Shown: piece by piece, positions 9,919 through 21,265 of the stretch
Position numbering within the stretch: the first letter of the stretch is position 1
Layout of the letters: the number at the start of each line of letters is the position of its first letter
Source: Auriscalpium vulgare
Taxonomy: Eukaryota > Basidiomycota > Agaricomycetes > Russulales > Auriscalpiaceae
Assembly (NCBI GenBank): GCA_019915015.1
Contig: JAHBBC010000003.1
Coordinates: 868,001 to 932,000, forward strand
Length of the DNA: 64,000 nucleotides
Direction: 5' to 3'
Translations under genes and position numbers: made by a program
The notes under the pieces: model-generated
Told to the model about the DNA's origin: nothing
Databases searched by the model: none
What the model saw: the letters and a program-made list of their open reading frames with translations, nothing else

Positions 9919-10277
9919 CTGGCCAGTATCCCCCCGGTAAGGTACCGGTGGCGCTCCTAGCCGGGGAGGTATCAAACCGGTACCGTACCAGGGAAATAGT
10001 CACGTGATGTTTAGTTCCCACGCAGTAGCAGCTCGATTTTCGCGTACACACGAGGATTTGGAATGGTTTCAATGCATCAGATGAAGATTTAGCAGTGTAT
10101 GTATCCATAGCCAAATTGCCAGAGCTTAGCCGTAGGTGCCCCGACCTGTACGAATTCGCTGCTGCCTGCTACACAAGTGTCATGATTTGTCAGCAGACGC
10201 GGCTTTTGCAAGGCTGCCGCAGCACTCGAGCGTACATTGTAACAACGCGTACAATACATACTGAAACCTCGGGAGGC

Positions 10278-12987
10278 TTATTGAAACAAGGCATCTGTGC
10301 TGAAATCATTGTCCTCTTCATCAGAATCTGGTATGCTCTCGTCCCTAGCCTGACCTGCACTGACTCCGACAGCAGGGTTCCGACGTGCAGGAAGCTGAGC
10401 TTCCTCCGCGAGGACATCAGATAAAATTGCAGACCTCAGGTTGATGTGAGGCATCTTGATGAAAGCATTGGCAGGTTCGTACGGTTCTGCCAGGTCTTCA
10501 CCTTGAACGTCATTGTCGTCTTCTTCGTCCGACATCGGTGCGGGTGCGTTTTCTGAAGAGGGGAATACCTTCTTTTCGATGTTGTAGAACTTGACCGAAG
10601 GGAATTGATTAGTGTGCGCGCACACCTGCTCGAATGGTTGGAACACTGTGTACTTCAATAAAGAACGGAGGTTGCTTACCTTGCTCTTAGACATGTGGTA
10701 CTGTCGGACTTGAGTCATTGCAGACATGTTATGCACGGATAGCCGATTCCTATGCTTTGGAGTAAGCCATGTGAATGTAGAGCCAGTCCGTTCATCGGGC
10801 ATGGAGTTGACTCGGACGGAATACAGTTTGATAGCGAGATGCTATTCATGACAGCATCAGTCGGCAGCGCTCGGTGAATCATACGGACACGAACACGTAC
10901 CGGAAGGATGTGCACATTATCAGAGCCAACACGGCCCTTCCACCACTTAAGGACCGCCTGCGGAACCGTATCGTCGAGCGGATGATCGAATGGGAACTGG
11001 TGTCGAGCATAGGCTAGAGTTTCCCTGTGAAGTTGGGCTGTAAATGATTTCCCTTTTTTTGCCCACTTCAAGAATGCCTTCTTATGGCCATGAACGATCT
11101 CTTTCTCTCCGATGTTGGCTAAGAAGCGGACAACGGACTCGAAAATTGATGGATGCCGAACACCAATGAGTGTCACCTTCTCGCCTTCCGGTAGCCACAG
11201 GTCCGACGTGATAAGATCTGATTGATGCACACATAAGACAGCGACGAGATGCAAGCAAAAGAATGGCTCTAACCAGGGTTCAGATATGCTGCAGCAAGGT
11301 ATGCATTATTAGCTATGTTGCCATCCAGAAAGAGTTGGCGATGTCGCGCATTGAGGATGCCGCGGATGGCGTTCGCGACCTCAGCGTCAAAATACAGCCT
11401 AGGATTTTGAAAGGCGTCCTCTGTTGCACGAATAACAGCATGCCAGAATATATAGACGTCGGCAGCAGTTGCCTCCAGAGCCTCCAGGCAGGCTAATGCC
11501 TTTGTTGCAGGCAAAGTGGCCGCGATGAACTGGGAGAGACCAGACTCGAACTTGAATGTCTGGTGATCATCCGGTGCAGGCTGAAAATACTCAGCAATTT
11601 CCTGCGAATGTTGTCAGCAAGTCATTTCGTCTAGTCGATCCATCAATTGTACCTCATAAAGTCCGTTAGGCGATTCACGGATGACTTTCTTGATCGCAGC
11701 TGAGGACCGATGGACAGAGCGAGCAGAGAGCGGGATTGTTGCGAATCTCGTCTTTCCGATAGCCTCCAGGCCGCGTCCTGTCTTTAGTTTTTCACGAGCT
11801 TTCTTGAGGGCTGCATGTCCAGCGTGCGAGGTATGAAATAATGTTATTGTCTGCCGCACCACACGGATGATCTGGTTGCGGATTAGATCTGATTAATGCT
11901 GGTAGTGTGGACGTTTGCGCACCGGTTTGAAAACATCAATGAGATTAATCTCAAGGATTGTGCGATTCAAGTGATGGCAAACATCCGCAAGATTGAGCGC
12001 AGTGGGCATGAGGGCCAGAATTGCAATGGAACGCGAGGCTCGCGTGTTACCCGTGCTATCACATGTCAGGCCGGAAAACCTGGACGGACCGATGGCATTG
12101 ACAATCTGCGCGAAGTTGTTAGAAATCGCTGAAGTAGTTAAGTTCCAATGCCCACGTACCGGACTTGCGACATTCTCAACGATCCAAGGTGCAGTGTGCG
12201 ACTCGGAAGTTGCCTCCCGTGTGTCCATCAAGTATACTTCACGGTCTGAGGTCGAGACGTGTACAGTCCAGTAGGACTCACGACCTGTCGAAGTTCCGCC
12301 GTCATAGGAGAGAGTGAGGTCTTCCTGACCTTGCAGATACTTGAGTTGCTCCCGGCGGACCCACGATGCTTCGTTTACGATGCCTTCATATTCGAGCTTG
12401 TCTCTGGTTGAAGGTGCATATGATGGTAAGGCAATCTCAAGCATCTCCTTCCACTCCGGGCGCGAGACGATATATGTTGGCAAACCCGCGACGCATATGA
12501 GTTTAAGAATGGCAAGGTCGAGCTTTCTGTGACGCTCGAGCTTCCCAAGCGCCTTTGCTTGCCGAAAGAACGCATGTGTCGCGGCGCCTGCATCTTGCTT
12601 CTCCCCATCTTGTCCAATTCCATCTTGAGCTCCTAGTTCCTTCGCAACCATCATGGATCCTTTCGAATTGGTGAGCTCCTGGACCTGCGCAGACAGTGCC
12701 TTTCCAGCTGAATGTATGTGCACTTTCTCCCGCAGCTCTGAGGACAGCTTGGGGCAGTCCTTTGCATGACGAACGACTCGGATCAACGCTCGATGTCGGA
12801 AAGTATGATGGCAAGGGTTATCAGGACCTCCGACACAGCGCCAGAGCAGCGTAGTTGGATTGTCGCGGCGATAGCAAGCCTCGGTGAGAGCGTCCATCAG
12901 AGGATCCGGCGGCCGTCCTCCCCGGCGCGCATCCTTCTTCGGCTGCACCCATTTGACAAGGTCACCAGGGTTAAGCTCAATCTCCAT
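10278..12987 (-). CDS. hAT-like transposase region (split by introns)
   Basis: The minus-strand segments are about 12987-11893, 11880-11614, 11570-11269, 11254-10800 and 10802-10278. The first carries a BED-like zinc-finger segment (WRCVGG...NPCHHTFRHR...HAKDC), then a transposase core with LTLSYDGGTSTGRESYWTVHV and GLTCDSTGNTRASR...LADVCHHLNRTI, typical of the hAT/DUF659 catalytic region. Later exons show KTRFATIPLSARSVHRS, CLEALEATAADVYIFWHAV and NAYLAAAYLNPG, and a C-terminal stretch (GSTFTWLTPKHRNRLSVHNM) like the hAT dimerisation region, ending in an acidic tail. At least four introns are needed, and exact boundaries were not all resolved. It acts on the element's own inverted repeats. 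Confidence 0.75.
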
Positions 12988-13015
12988 GTCGCTCCCATCT
13001 TCTTCCCCATCTCGT

Positions 13016-14784
13016 TCACATACGGAGCTGCGCCGTCCGCAACTCCTTCGGCATCTGATTTCTGTTCATCGAGCTGCTGGTCTTGCAGTACCGGTGAACT
13101 ACTAGGCTGCTTGTGCGTAGCGACTGTGTTTCCGCCCGAACGCTTTGCAACCTGTAAGCAAAGCTTCTGTTACTTACTGCTGTCGCGCGCTGACAACCTC
13201 TTTGGGCACTTACAGTTGACGTTCCAGCAATATGCAGATTCAACGACGCCGGTTTGAAGACCTCGTCCCACTGCTGCTTGCTCCCCGCATTGCCGGAACT
13301 CTCCGCCGGTTCCTTTCCTTTCGAAGCGGCATTTTTCTTCGTGCGTTTGGCTGGCACGGTGAGTGGCGTGACATTGGTGGCTACACTCAGTCGCCTCTTA
13401 ACGACGCCTTCTAGACTCAATAACTGCGGCTTCGTGAACGCCGATGTGTGCGCACTTGCCCGTATAAGCATGCCAGGCGCTAGCATATTGGACTTGTATT
13501 TGAGACTGTCCTGCACTGTCGGTGAGTCGAGTCCGCAAGTAAGTGAAGCTGAGCGCGCACTGACCATGTCACGTAGGTAACACATTATGTCAGCAAGGTG
13601 TCGAATGCGTTGCACGACACAGTCTGTATCCGAGAGGAGATGGATGTCGTCGGGGATGAGATGGTGAGCAAGAGAATTGTGGCTGAGGACAGAGCAGGAG
13701 AAGCTGTCGAGCTGTGGGGTGCATGGTAACACGTTGAGTGAAAGCGGCCCAGTCGCTCCGTGTTGTCCTAACCACCATTCTATCATCTCCAACAGCTCGC
13801 GGGGCGGCTTCCGTCCAAGAGAATCAGCATAGAAAGCCGTGTGTGGCTCTACGCTGACCGCAATGGACACCCAGTGATTTGTCTCGTGTACGGCTGCTGG
13901 CAAGAGCACATCCGCGCCATCGATCCGCACCCCGATCGTCATTCCAACCTCCTTGAGTGATCCATCTTGCAGCTGCGAGCCAGCCAATCGTAGGGGAGTG
14001 ATGCCGCGCATTGATTGGTAAGATGTTCCGCTAGCATTGAGTCGTGCGCGGTTGCGGTACGTGTCAATGAGCTTGACTGATGCCGCACTCGGCAGTATAC
14101 ATGCCGGCTTGCCTTGTCTTTGCAGACGATGACCTAGCAGCATCCCCAGCTGATCCATATGCTCCGCCGCCAGCCAACGCCGACCACAGTACGATGTAAG
14201 CGTCTTTGGATCGACGCCCATCGTCGTTGGGAGGGGTACGTCCCATGGCCAGTCGTCGAGGAGTGCTGACGTGTCTGCAGCAAGGGACTTCACCTCGTCG
14301 TTGAGCAAGCCCTCGGTCCAAGTCTTCAACCACGCAGTGGCCAGAGAAAGGCGCGCCTTGGCAGCGAGTATGCGCCGGACCTCGTACCAGTAGGTGAGAA
14401 CCCACATCGGGTTTTGAGTGTTTGTTGAGTGACCGACTCTTGAACAGGATAGCCCAGGCAAGCATAGCCTGTCTCTAGGGCGGGGTTGACGCGGTTTTGC
14501 AGGATTTCCAACACCTCGGTGTGCGGCGGCATCGGCCTAGAGAGCAGGACCATTGCATTTGCGGCCGTTATGAAGCTTTGGCCCTTCGAGAAGAGTGTGC
14601 TCTGCTGGAGCAGAGACGGCGCGTTCGCCTCCGGTGGGACAGGGAAATCTTGGATATCGGCATTGCGCAGGGCTGGTGTGGGTAGTAGGACATGTTTAAT
14701 GTCGTCGGGAATGGGTATTCTTTTGAGGATATCACCCAGAGTTTGAAATGAGTCGATGTCGTGGATGACCTCGTCGTCCGCCAT
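13016..14784 (-). CDS. Ulp1-like (C48) cysteine protease region of the hAT element
   Basis: The ATG at 14784 opens an N-terminal region of unknown fold (residues about 1-150), joined by an intron near 14400-14440 to a longer exon. The protease core has His in NHWVSIAV (about 13871), Asp in FYADSLG (about 13830) and Gln/Cys in QLDSFSCSV (about 13690), the H-D-Q-C pattern of SUMO/Ulp1-type peptidases. A Lys-rich linker follows (PAKRTKKNAASKGKE). An intron (about 13214-13155) then leads into an acidic linker that runs out of frame just before the transposase. It most likely forms the N-terminal half of one Ulp1-hAT polyprotein. Confidence 0.75.
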
Positions 14785-15197
14785 TTGACAGTTTTGAGGG
14801 TTGGCAAAATGTGCTAGGCCAGTGTCGAAGGTGAAGATTGCGCCCTCATTTAGTCACTCACTACGGAGTGTAAATGTCGATCACAGCAACGGGTCGATCA
14901 TACACACGTTGCTGCATACAACACTCTTGCAACTATCCCATGCCGAGGCGGGATGTGTCTAATACCTCCTTAAACATCCGCGTAGCATTGCACAACCACC
15001 TTACGACTGCCGGCCATGTCTGCGTGCGAGGCTGCGAGCCTCATGGCTCATGGGCCGGCGCCGGGCGCCGGAGGGGCCGACACACATCACGTGCTGGAGG
15101 TATTGTACCGGGTATATTGGGGCCCAGGGCAGGGCAGGTATGGTACCGGTACTATACAGGTACATTACCGGGGAAAAACTTTTTCGGGGAAAAACTC

Positions 15198-15217
15198 AGG
15201 TTTTTCCCGCAACGCTA
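15198..15217 (-). repeat. Right terminal inverted repeat of the hAT element
   Basis: On the minus strand this reads TAGCGTTGCGGGAAAAACCT, 19 of 20 identical to the left end. Confidence 0.92.
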
Positions 15218-15225
15218 TGGGGAGG
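15218..15225. repeat. Right 8-bp target-site duplication of the hAT element
   Basis: TGGGGAGG is identical to 9891-9898. Removing the element and one copy rejoins the flanks. Confidence 0.9.
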
Positions 15226-15491
15226 GCAGATAGGACTGTTCGTATCTTATGGGTGGCCTTTTATGCCACAGCTGACCCATCTGACAGACAGCTGTAGGGA
15301 ACGCGGCAGATGCATGGACGCCGCAGCCGCAGCCCAACAGTCACAGTGGCACAAACAAAAGCGCTCGTGACATAGAACGGCGGGAGTGGCTTCGATACGA
15401 GTAAGACGGTGGCTACATGGTACAGTAGGATGTGACATGCGGTTAACACTGATAAACAATATACTCTCGTCTAGGGATGGTCCCAGGTCAC

Positions 15492-15899
15492 CTAGAACCG
15501 ACTTTGACCTAGTGCGCTAATGCCGTACCCCATCAGCTTGCCCAATGCCCGGTCTCGTTTGGACAGAACCTGCGAGGTGGCGGTGCCGGATTTTTGAGCG
15601 TGAGGAGTAGACGAAGCGGGGGTTGGTAAACCCTTGACCTTGTGGGTTGGCAGGCCCGACGAAGACGGCGCGGGGAACGACGGGCCCCAGCCGTACGTGG
15701 ACACGAGGGCCCCGAAGGCCGCCTCGTAGTCGCGTGGCGGACGCGCAGGCAGGGACTTTACGACCAGTGGTTGCGCGGCGAGCGTAGAGGCTGCAGGGCG
15801 TGGTGAGTTTCCGCCAGCGTGTGGCAAGGCTGATTAGAGAATGTACTTACAAGATTCATTGGAGAGCGTGCGCTTCGCAGTGCGGAAGATGCTCGACAT
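15492..15899 (-). CDS. Small hypothetical protein, 115 aa
   Basis: Two exons (15899-15851, 15790-15492) total 348 nt, with a 60-nt intron starting GTAAGT and a CTAAT branch-like site. The N-terminus MSSIFRTAKRTL is basic and amphipathic, which could be a mitochondrial targeting sequence. A central RDYEAAFGALVSTYGWGPS block looks conserved, a Ser-Pro-Thr linker follows, and the C-terminus is RALGKLMGYGISALGQ. I know of no function. The right end of the hAT element is 267 bp downstream. Confidence 0.65.
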
Positions 15900-16539
15900 T
15901 GTGTCAGGTGAGAAATTGGGATGTGTGGATATGATGACGGGGTGCAGGTTATGTAGGTGAGCAGTGGGAAGATGGCGTGTTGGAGCAGATGGACGATGAT
16001 GTGTTGATGGGATGGCGGCGTGTTGGAAGAGATCGGATGATGAAAGGAAATGTTCGCGTCAATGCGGGAGAAATGGAATGAAGTGATCAAAGGCTTTTCA
16101 TACGGACGACGGAATGCAGTGGCACAAGTCACGCACCCAGCTGGAGGCGAACGTGCGCAGTCATATGTTGGCGCTCAAATACAGCCTGAGCTCGCCCCTG
16201 CGCAGCATTGGTTGCCCAGTGCGCAGCTCCACATGTTGCATCGTCAAGATGCAAGGTGAAGCATAAACCTACGCACTGCATGGTCCGACGGCGATCACGA
16301 AGTGCACCACAGGGGCCCCGTTGGATTCCTATAATCAGGATTTATTGTGACAGTCAGTTCTTGTAACACTTGGCGGGTCTCGGTCCCACTTCGACCTCAG
16401 TGAAGCCAATCCGATCCTTGTCTGTGCTCGAAGGGTGAATTGGTAACCACTGTGCACAGCGGCGCAGAAAGTGGATGTGCTGGATAACCAGCACAGAACC
16501 TGTTGTATATTGTATATGGTCCTCAAAGCAGTTACACCG
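15900..16539. other. Intergenic
   Basis: Upstream region of the 115-aa gene and downstream region of hexosaminidase 1. No gene is supported. Confidence 0.5.
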
Positions 16540-18901
16540 TTAGTCGTCACAAGCTCCAGGCCGCAAGGCGCACCACTCTGGCTGCAACTTGATTGCCTGC
16601 ACCCCACGCTGCACCATCCTATAACCCAGATCATGCAAACGTGGAAGAGCCGAATCCAAATCCCTCCCGGCCCCAGACCAGAATAGCTCTGCGCTTGCCG
16701 CTGCACGCGGCCATGTAATCGAATCCAGATTCGCAGGGGACGATTGTTCCGTCCAAAGGAGGTGCTGTCCTGCCAAGACAAATAAGGCTGTCAACACAAC
16801 AGTTGCGAGGAGGGTGTTCCTCGGAAAAACAAAACCTACCGCCGAGAACCAGCTTCGCTTCGTCCTCCGTGAGATTCTCAGTTGGGTTGAATGTGTAAGA
16901 CTGCATTGGACGCTCAGATACAGTAGGGGAACGTGATGTCGACACATTACGCACATGCTGCCATGTCTTGGATGGCGCACACCAGCTGTTCCTGTGCCAG
17001 CGTCAGCAATGTCGACGAAATGAGTAGATCTCCTTACCCAGAAACATCGTTGCCCAGCCACTCGCCAGCCCCACAGTCCTGTGCATCCACCGAGAGGGTC
17101 AGGCACAGGATGTGTGCAGTTTTGAAAACCAGTACGCACCAGGTAAAAATAGTCCGAAGCGGCATGGATGAAGCGGAACCCCTTTTGAGCGACAGACGCA
17201 GCATTCTGAGACGAGATCCAAACCCTGACAAACCGTGACAGGTCAACATGAAATTGCCATTTAATCTGGGCGATATGTGCACACATAATGATTGTGTCGT
17301 TATTCAAGGTCACACCATAATCAAGAAGCATCTCTGAGAAGGCGGCGTGTGAGGCTGGGGGACACAGGCCGCAAGAAGACTAGGGCACAGCACCTTCCCA
17401 AACGACCGGGGTCTTGTTTCGACTGCGCAATGCATCGTGCATGGTGTTCACGAATGCATTGAGAGCTTGGGTGACAGTCTGGCCAGTGGCATTCAGTGCA
17501 GCCTGGGTTTCCGGGTCGTCTGCATAGCAGGCATTGTTGACCTCATCGCCACCGGTGCTCAGCATAGTAGAAGGGAAGAGCCCAGCAACAGCCGAGAATA
17601 GCTCGGCGGTGAAATTAACAACGGCAGGTGTAGCGAGGCGGAGCTGACCGGAAGGTGGCTCTGAAAGAAGCGTCGGCCGAGGTTGTAAGGGACTTAAGGC
17701 AAGGATAACTTGCCGGCAGCATTAACGGCCCATGGCGAGGCAACGGCACAGGCAACAAATTCCGGATGAGATGCGGAGATGATAGAGGAGTGTCCAGGGG
17801 TGTCGATCTCCTGGGGGAAGTTAATAACATGTCAGGACTGATGGTGTAGACCTTGGCGCCAAAACAGAGTCTACCACGAGGATGTCGATGCCACGCTTTA
17901 ATCGGCATCAATAAGGTTGTATAGCGCGTCGAGAGGACACGCCTCACCGATCCCGCATAGTCCACAACATTTTGGACATCGATCGGGGTGTAGACTGATG
18001 ATTTTGAATAGGCACCCTTCTCCGAGATCTCCATGAAACCCGGTACCTCGAGGGGGAAGCTCTGACTATCGGAGATATGCCAGTGCAACGTGCTCATCTG
18101 CATGAAACGAATCCTAACTTTGCGAAAGAAGCATGGCATAACCACACACCTTCACCCAGCTCATGGCGTCGAGTGTGCGCAGTATGTCCGGCACCGGAAA
18201 GCTCCAGTTCGCGGCCAGTATGAGCGTCCCAAGGCGTCACAGCTCGGCATGATGAAACTCACAAATTCCGGGCTGTGTCTAGCATGAATCCGCGATAAGG
18301 CTACGAAACGAAGTGAGATGTGCGCCAAAAAGATAACTGAACCACGACGCACATAAGCGGGAGAATCGTTGATCGAGATCGGGGCCTCGATCGTATACAC
18401 CACCCCGCCCGCCCAATACCACAGCTGACTGAACGTTGTCAGGCCCCTGAACAAACCCAAGCTTGAGTTGGCGCGCAAAACGGCAGCCGATCCATCTGCA
18501 GGGATTTGAAGGCTATATGCCTCGTTGCGACTCTCCAGGGGCGCCCGAGCGTCATCTGTGATGCTCTTCAAGCTCAGAGCCGCCGTAGGGCTGATGTCGC
18601 CCCCGAGTTCGAGACGCAGAGATGACAGGACGCGGGCGCCTGCGACCGCATCAGCGTCCGCCGCGCCGCGCCCCACCACCAGCCGTTCGAGTTTATCGTT
18701 CTTCAGGAAACTTTCCGTGCGCGAGATAGCATCCATGAGGTCCACAGGGGAGCTTGCCATCGGGGGCTGGATGGTAAAGTCCGTCGACAATCGCAATGCG
18801 ACGCTGCCCGTGGAGATCGTCTGTGGCTGCGGCCAGAGACACATTACCGACAGCGGCAGCGCAGCGATAAGCAGGACACCGATTGAGCGCGGGCTGTACA
18901 T
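16540..18901 (-). CDS. Beta-N-acetylhexosaminidase, GH20 (copy 1)
   Basis: This is a secreted glycosidase releasing terminal GlcNAc/GalNAc from chito-oligosaccharides or glycans. The signal peptide is MYSPRSIGVLLIAALPLSVMC. The N-terminal GH20b-like domain covers about residues 22-180 and the (beta/alpha)8 barrel follows. Motifs are YRGFMLDTARN, HWHISDSQSFPLEVPG, EIDTPGHSS and the catalytic Asp-Glu in STGGDEVNNACY. The C-terminus LQPEWCALRPGAC carries the usual cysteine pair. The first seven exons are 18901-18353, 18300-18263, 18201-18150, 18097-17948, 17895-17878, 17810-17714 and 17660-17394. Exons 2-7 have exactly the lengths of those in copy 2 (38, 52, 150, 18, 97, 267 nt). The sixth intron (17713-17661) uses a GC donor. 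The gene appears intact. Confidence 0.9.
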
Positions 18902-19617
18902 GCGGACGAGGAGGTAAGGAGGGCGGTCAAGCAGGAGCGTTTGGTGCGCGAGGCTGAGTAGCCATGGCCGTGCGGGTCCCGCAAAATCGGATACGTGGCA
19001 GGTGCATAGGAAGCGTGGCCAAGGCAGATGGACTGAGTGACCTTCTCTGGGCGAGAATCCCAGAATCAACGAAGTCGAACGGGCGCATGTCGGCGGCAAG
19101 GACAACGAGGCGTTGCAGCCACGAGGCCTCGGGTGACGGGGCCCCACACGGACCCATATCGACCGATACCACGAGCATCGTGCGCATGCGCGGGGGCACA
19201 GTCCATGTGAGTTAGCGAGCTGTCGGCTTCACTTTCATTCAATATTGTATCGTAGTAAGTAGTTGTAATATATGGGCTTTTTTCGTGGCCGTGCTAGAGT
19301 GGGGTAGATGTGATATGTGTGGTTTATGGCCGCGCTACGAGTACATATGCTATGAGAGAGATTGGTGATACCGTGCCGATGGAAAGTAGAGTGATATGAA
19401 CGAGAATGTGCAAACACCACCGCTTGCCGTCACACGACGGCGGGATCAAACCCAGCCTTACAACGGCTTTGTGACCGGACATGATCCCGGTAGCAGACAA
19501 CAAGCGATGGTGTGTCTCTCACCCCCTTGTAAACAACCGCGGGAGGCCACACCGGTGGTGCGCCTCCGTCGTGTGTTGACACATGAGATGACAGGCAACT
19601 GGTGAGTCGCAGAAGCG
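18902..19617. other. Upstream region of hexosaminidase copy 1
   Basis: About 0.7 kb between the hexosaminidase start and the 3' end of the membrane protein gene (both minus). No gene is supported. Confidence 0.5.
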
Positions 19618-20206
19618 CTACATCGCGCTAGCGAGGCGTGCCTCCGGCGGAACTCTTGGGAAGTCGGTGCGAGACTTCACGGTGGTTGGAACGACGGCCG
19701 TGCCTGGGGCAGCGGGTTCCATGGGAGCGAGGGGGATGACCAACGACGTTGAAGAGCTGCCGCCCGCGGAAGAAGCGGCGCGTTCGAGGATGGAAGTCAC
19801 CTGGAGGCGACCGATAGCGTCGCGGCTGCATAGCCAAAGCTGTGCGCATGCACCTAGAAGACGACCACTTGTTAAGGATTACAGACATGCACAGCGCGCA
19901 GCGCACCATATATGACATCCATTCCATGATCCCAGGCGCCCCGCAGGGCCACACGGCGCCCGCCCTTGGCGACCCACGCAAATGTCGCGAGGATGATGGC
20001 AAAACCCACTAACATACGTTGAGTTCAGCGTCAAGCGACGCCGACGGGTACTCACAAACTGAAATGAAGACCCCAGTGACCGCGTTGAGAGTGGAGGGGG
20101 GACGGGCCACCTCCGTCGAGGTTCTGGTCGCTATAGTCGGGAGAGCGTGGACACTACACAAGAGAGAAAAGAGCAGCGGTGCTGCGGGAAGAGATGGGGC
20201 GTACAT
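19618..20206 (-). CDS. Small secretory-pathway membrane protein, 162 aa
   Basis: Three exons (20206-20056, 20008-19907, 19853-19618) total 489 nt. An N-terminal hydrophobic stretch (APLLFSLLCSVHALP) looks like a signal peptide. After a short Ser-Thr-Pro segment comes one transmembrane helix (VTGVFISVLGFAIILATFAWVA), then a basic KGGRR stop-transfer signal and a cytosolic tail rich in Ser, Pro and Thr. The first splice junction falls inside the transmembrane helix, which supports the model. Function unknown. Confidence 0.65.
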
Positions 20207-21265
20207 TGTACGTAGGCATCGCTTGAGGTCAAGGGTGCTTTATAGCGAGGATCAGATAGTAATCATGGGTCCCTCACTCACGGTTAGCCCTACGCCCTTA
20301 TTAGACGCCGGAAGATTGGCGAAACCTAACGCGCGAACTGGTGGCGGGCGAGGACCAGGAGGACCGGTGGTATTAACAGACCAAGCGACCTCAATTAACA
20401 CACCTTTCCTGGCAAGACCAGCGCCCCCGCCAGAGCCTGGCAGCGTCTGCTGAGTCTGGTTGTCTAAAAATGGAGAACCTGAACGATGCCATCGGGTATC
20501 TGGCCTGCAGGACTGAAGGCTTTTCCCGACACGCAACCCCCTGACACTGGGCCTTGCGGGTTTGGTTGCCTCGTGTTGTATCGGATAGCTCGAAGACCTG
20601 GGGCGGTGTGAATAGAAGATGACATGGGCGCGAGAGAAGACATGGTCATTGACGCTGTATCTTCCGGCTTCGACTGAACCACGCACTACGGGACTGTGGT
20701 CCGGGGCTGAGCTTGCTGATCTAGCGGCAGATATGTGACTGCAAAAGCGACGCCGAGCCAGCGAGCGGAGAGAGAGGCAAGCAATGCGCGCCAGGCAACC
20801 AGGAAGCGGGTCATGCAAGTCTGCTGGTCAACTAGATGTCGGCGGATTCACAGGTAGGCACGCACGCAGCAATAATGGCACTGCACTGGCACTGCAACGC
20901 TGTTCGCAACGTGTTCGAAGACACCCAGACTTTGTGTCCTTCCGCGCACTGCCCCATCGATCGTGCGCAGCGGGACCTGCTCGTACCCGCCGATGCGAGG
21001 ATAGGACGACCGTCGACCATCCGTAACGGCGTGCGGCGGGTAGGTGGCGGTGGCGGCCCGGGAGACTGTGTCTGACCTGCAGTGCGTTGGAACTCGACTC
21101 GGGCGACTCGTCGCGCTCCCTGCGTGGGTTCAGCGCATCCCAGCTTTCATTCCCCCATACCCATCCTATCCCTGCGCTCGCGACGCTCCCCCACGCTCCT
21201 TCTTCTGCTTCCCACCGTCAGCCCACGCTGGCTGGCTCACGACGAGCTCAACGCCAGCTTCAGCC
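20207..21265. other. Intergenic, divergent promoters
   Basis: About 1 kb between two divergent genes. A 188-codon minus frame at 20252-20818 is open, but it has no recognisable motif and its composition looks random. I left it out. Confidence 0.45.

Larger units (their letters stand above)
9899..15217 (-). mobile_element. Complete hAT-superfamily DNA transposon, 5,319 bp, encoding a Ulp1 protease and hAT transposase
   Basis: The element is bounded by 20-bp terminal inverted repeats with one mismatch and an 8-bp direct duplication, the target-site length expected for hAT. Both coding parts read on the minus strand: a Ulp1-like cysteine protease region, then a BED-like/hAT transposase region. 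Subterminal sequence at both ends is rich in GGTACC/GGTA motifs, and each end has a CACGTG core (about 10001 and 15088). The perfect duplication suggests a fairly recent insertion. One apparent frameshift near 13000 may inactivate it. Confidence 0.9.

Noticed and set aside
20252..20818. A 188-codon minus-strand frame
   Set aside because: No motif, signal or splice support; the composition looks random.
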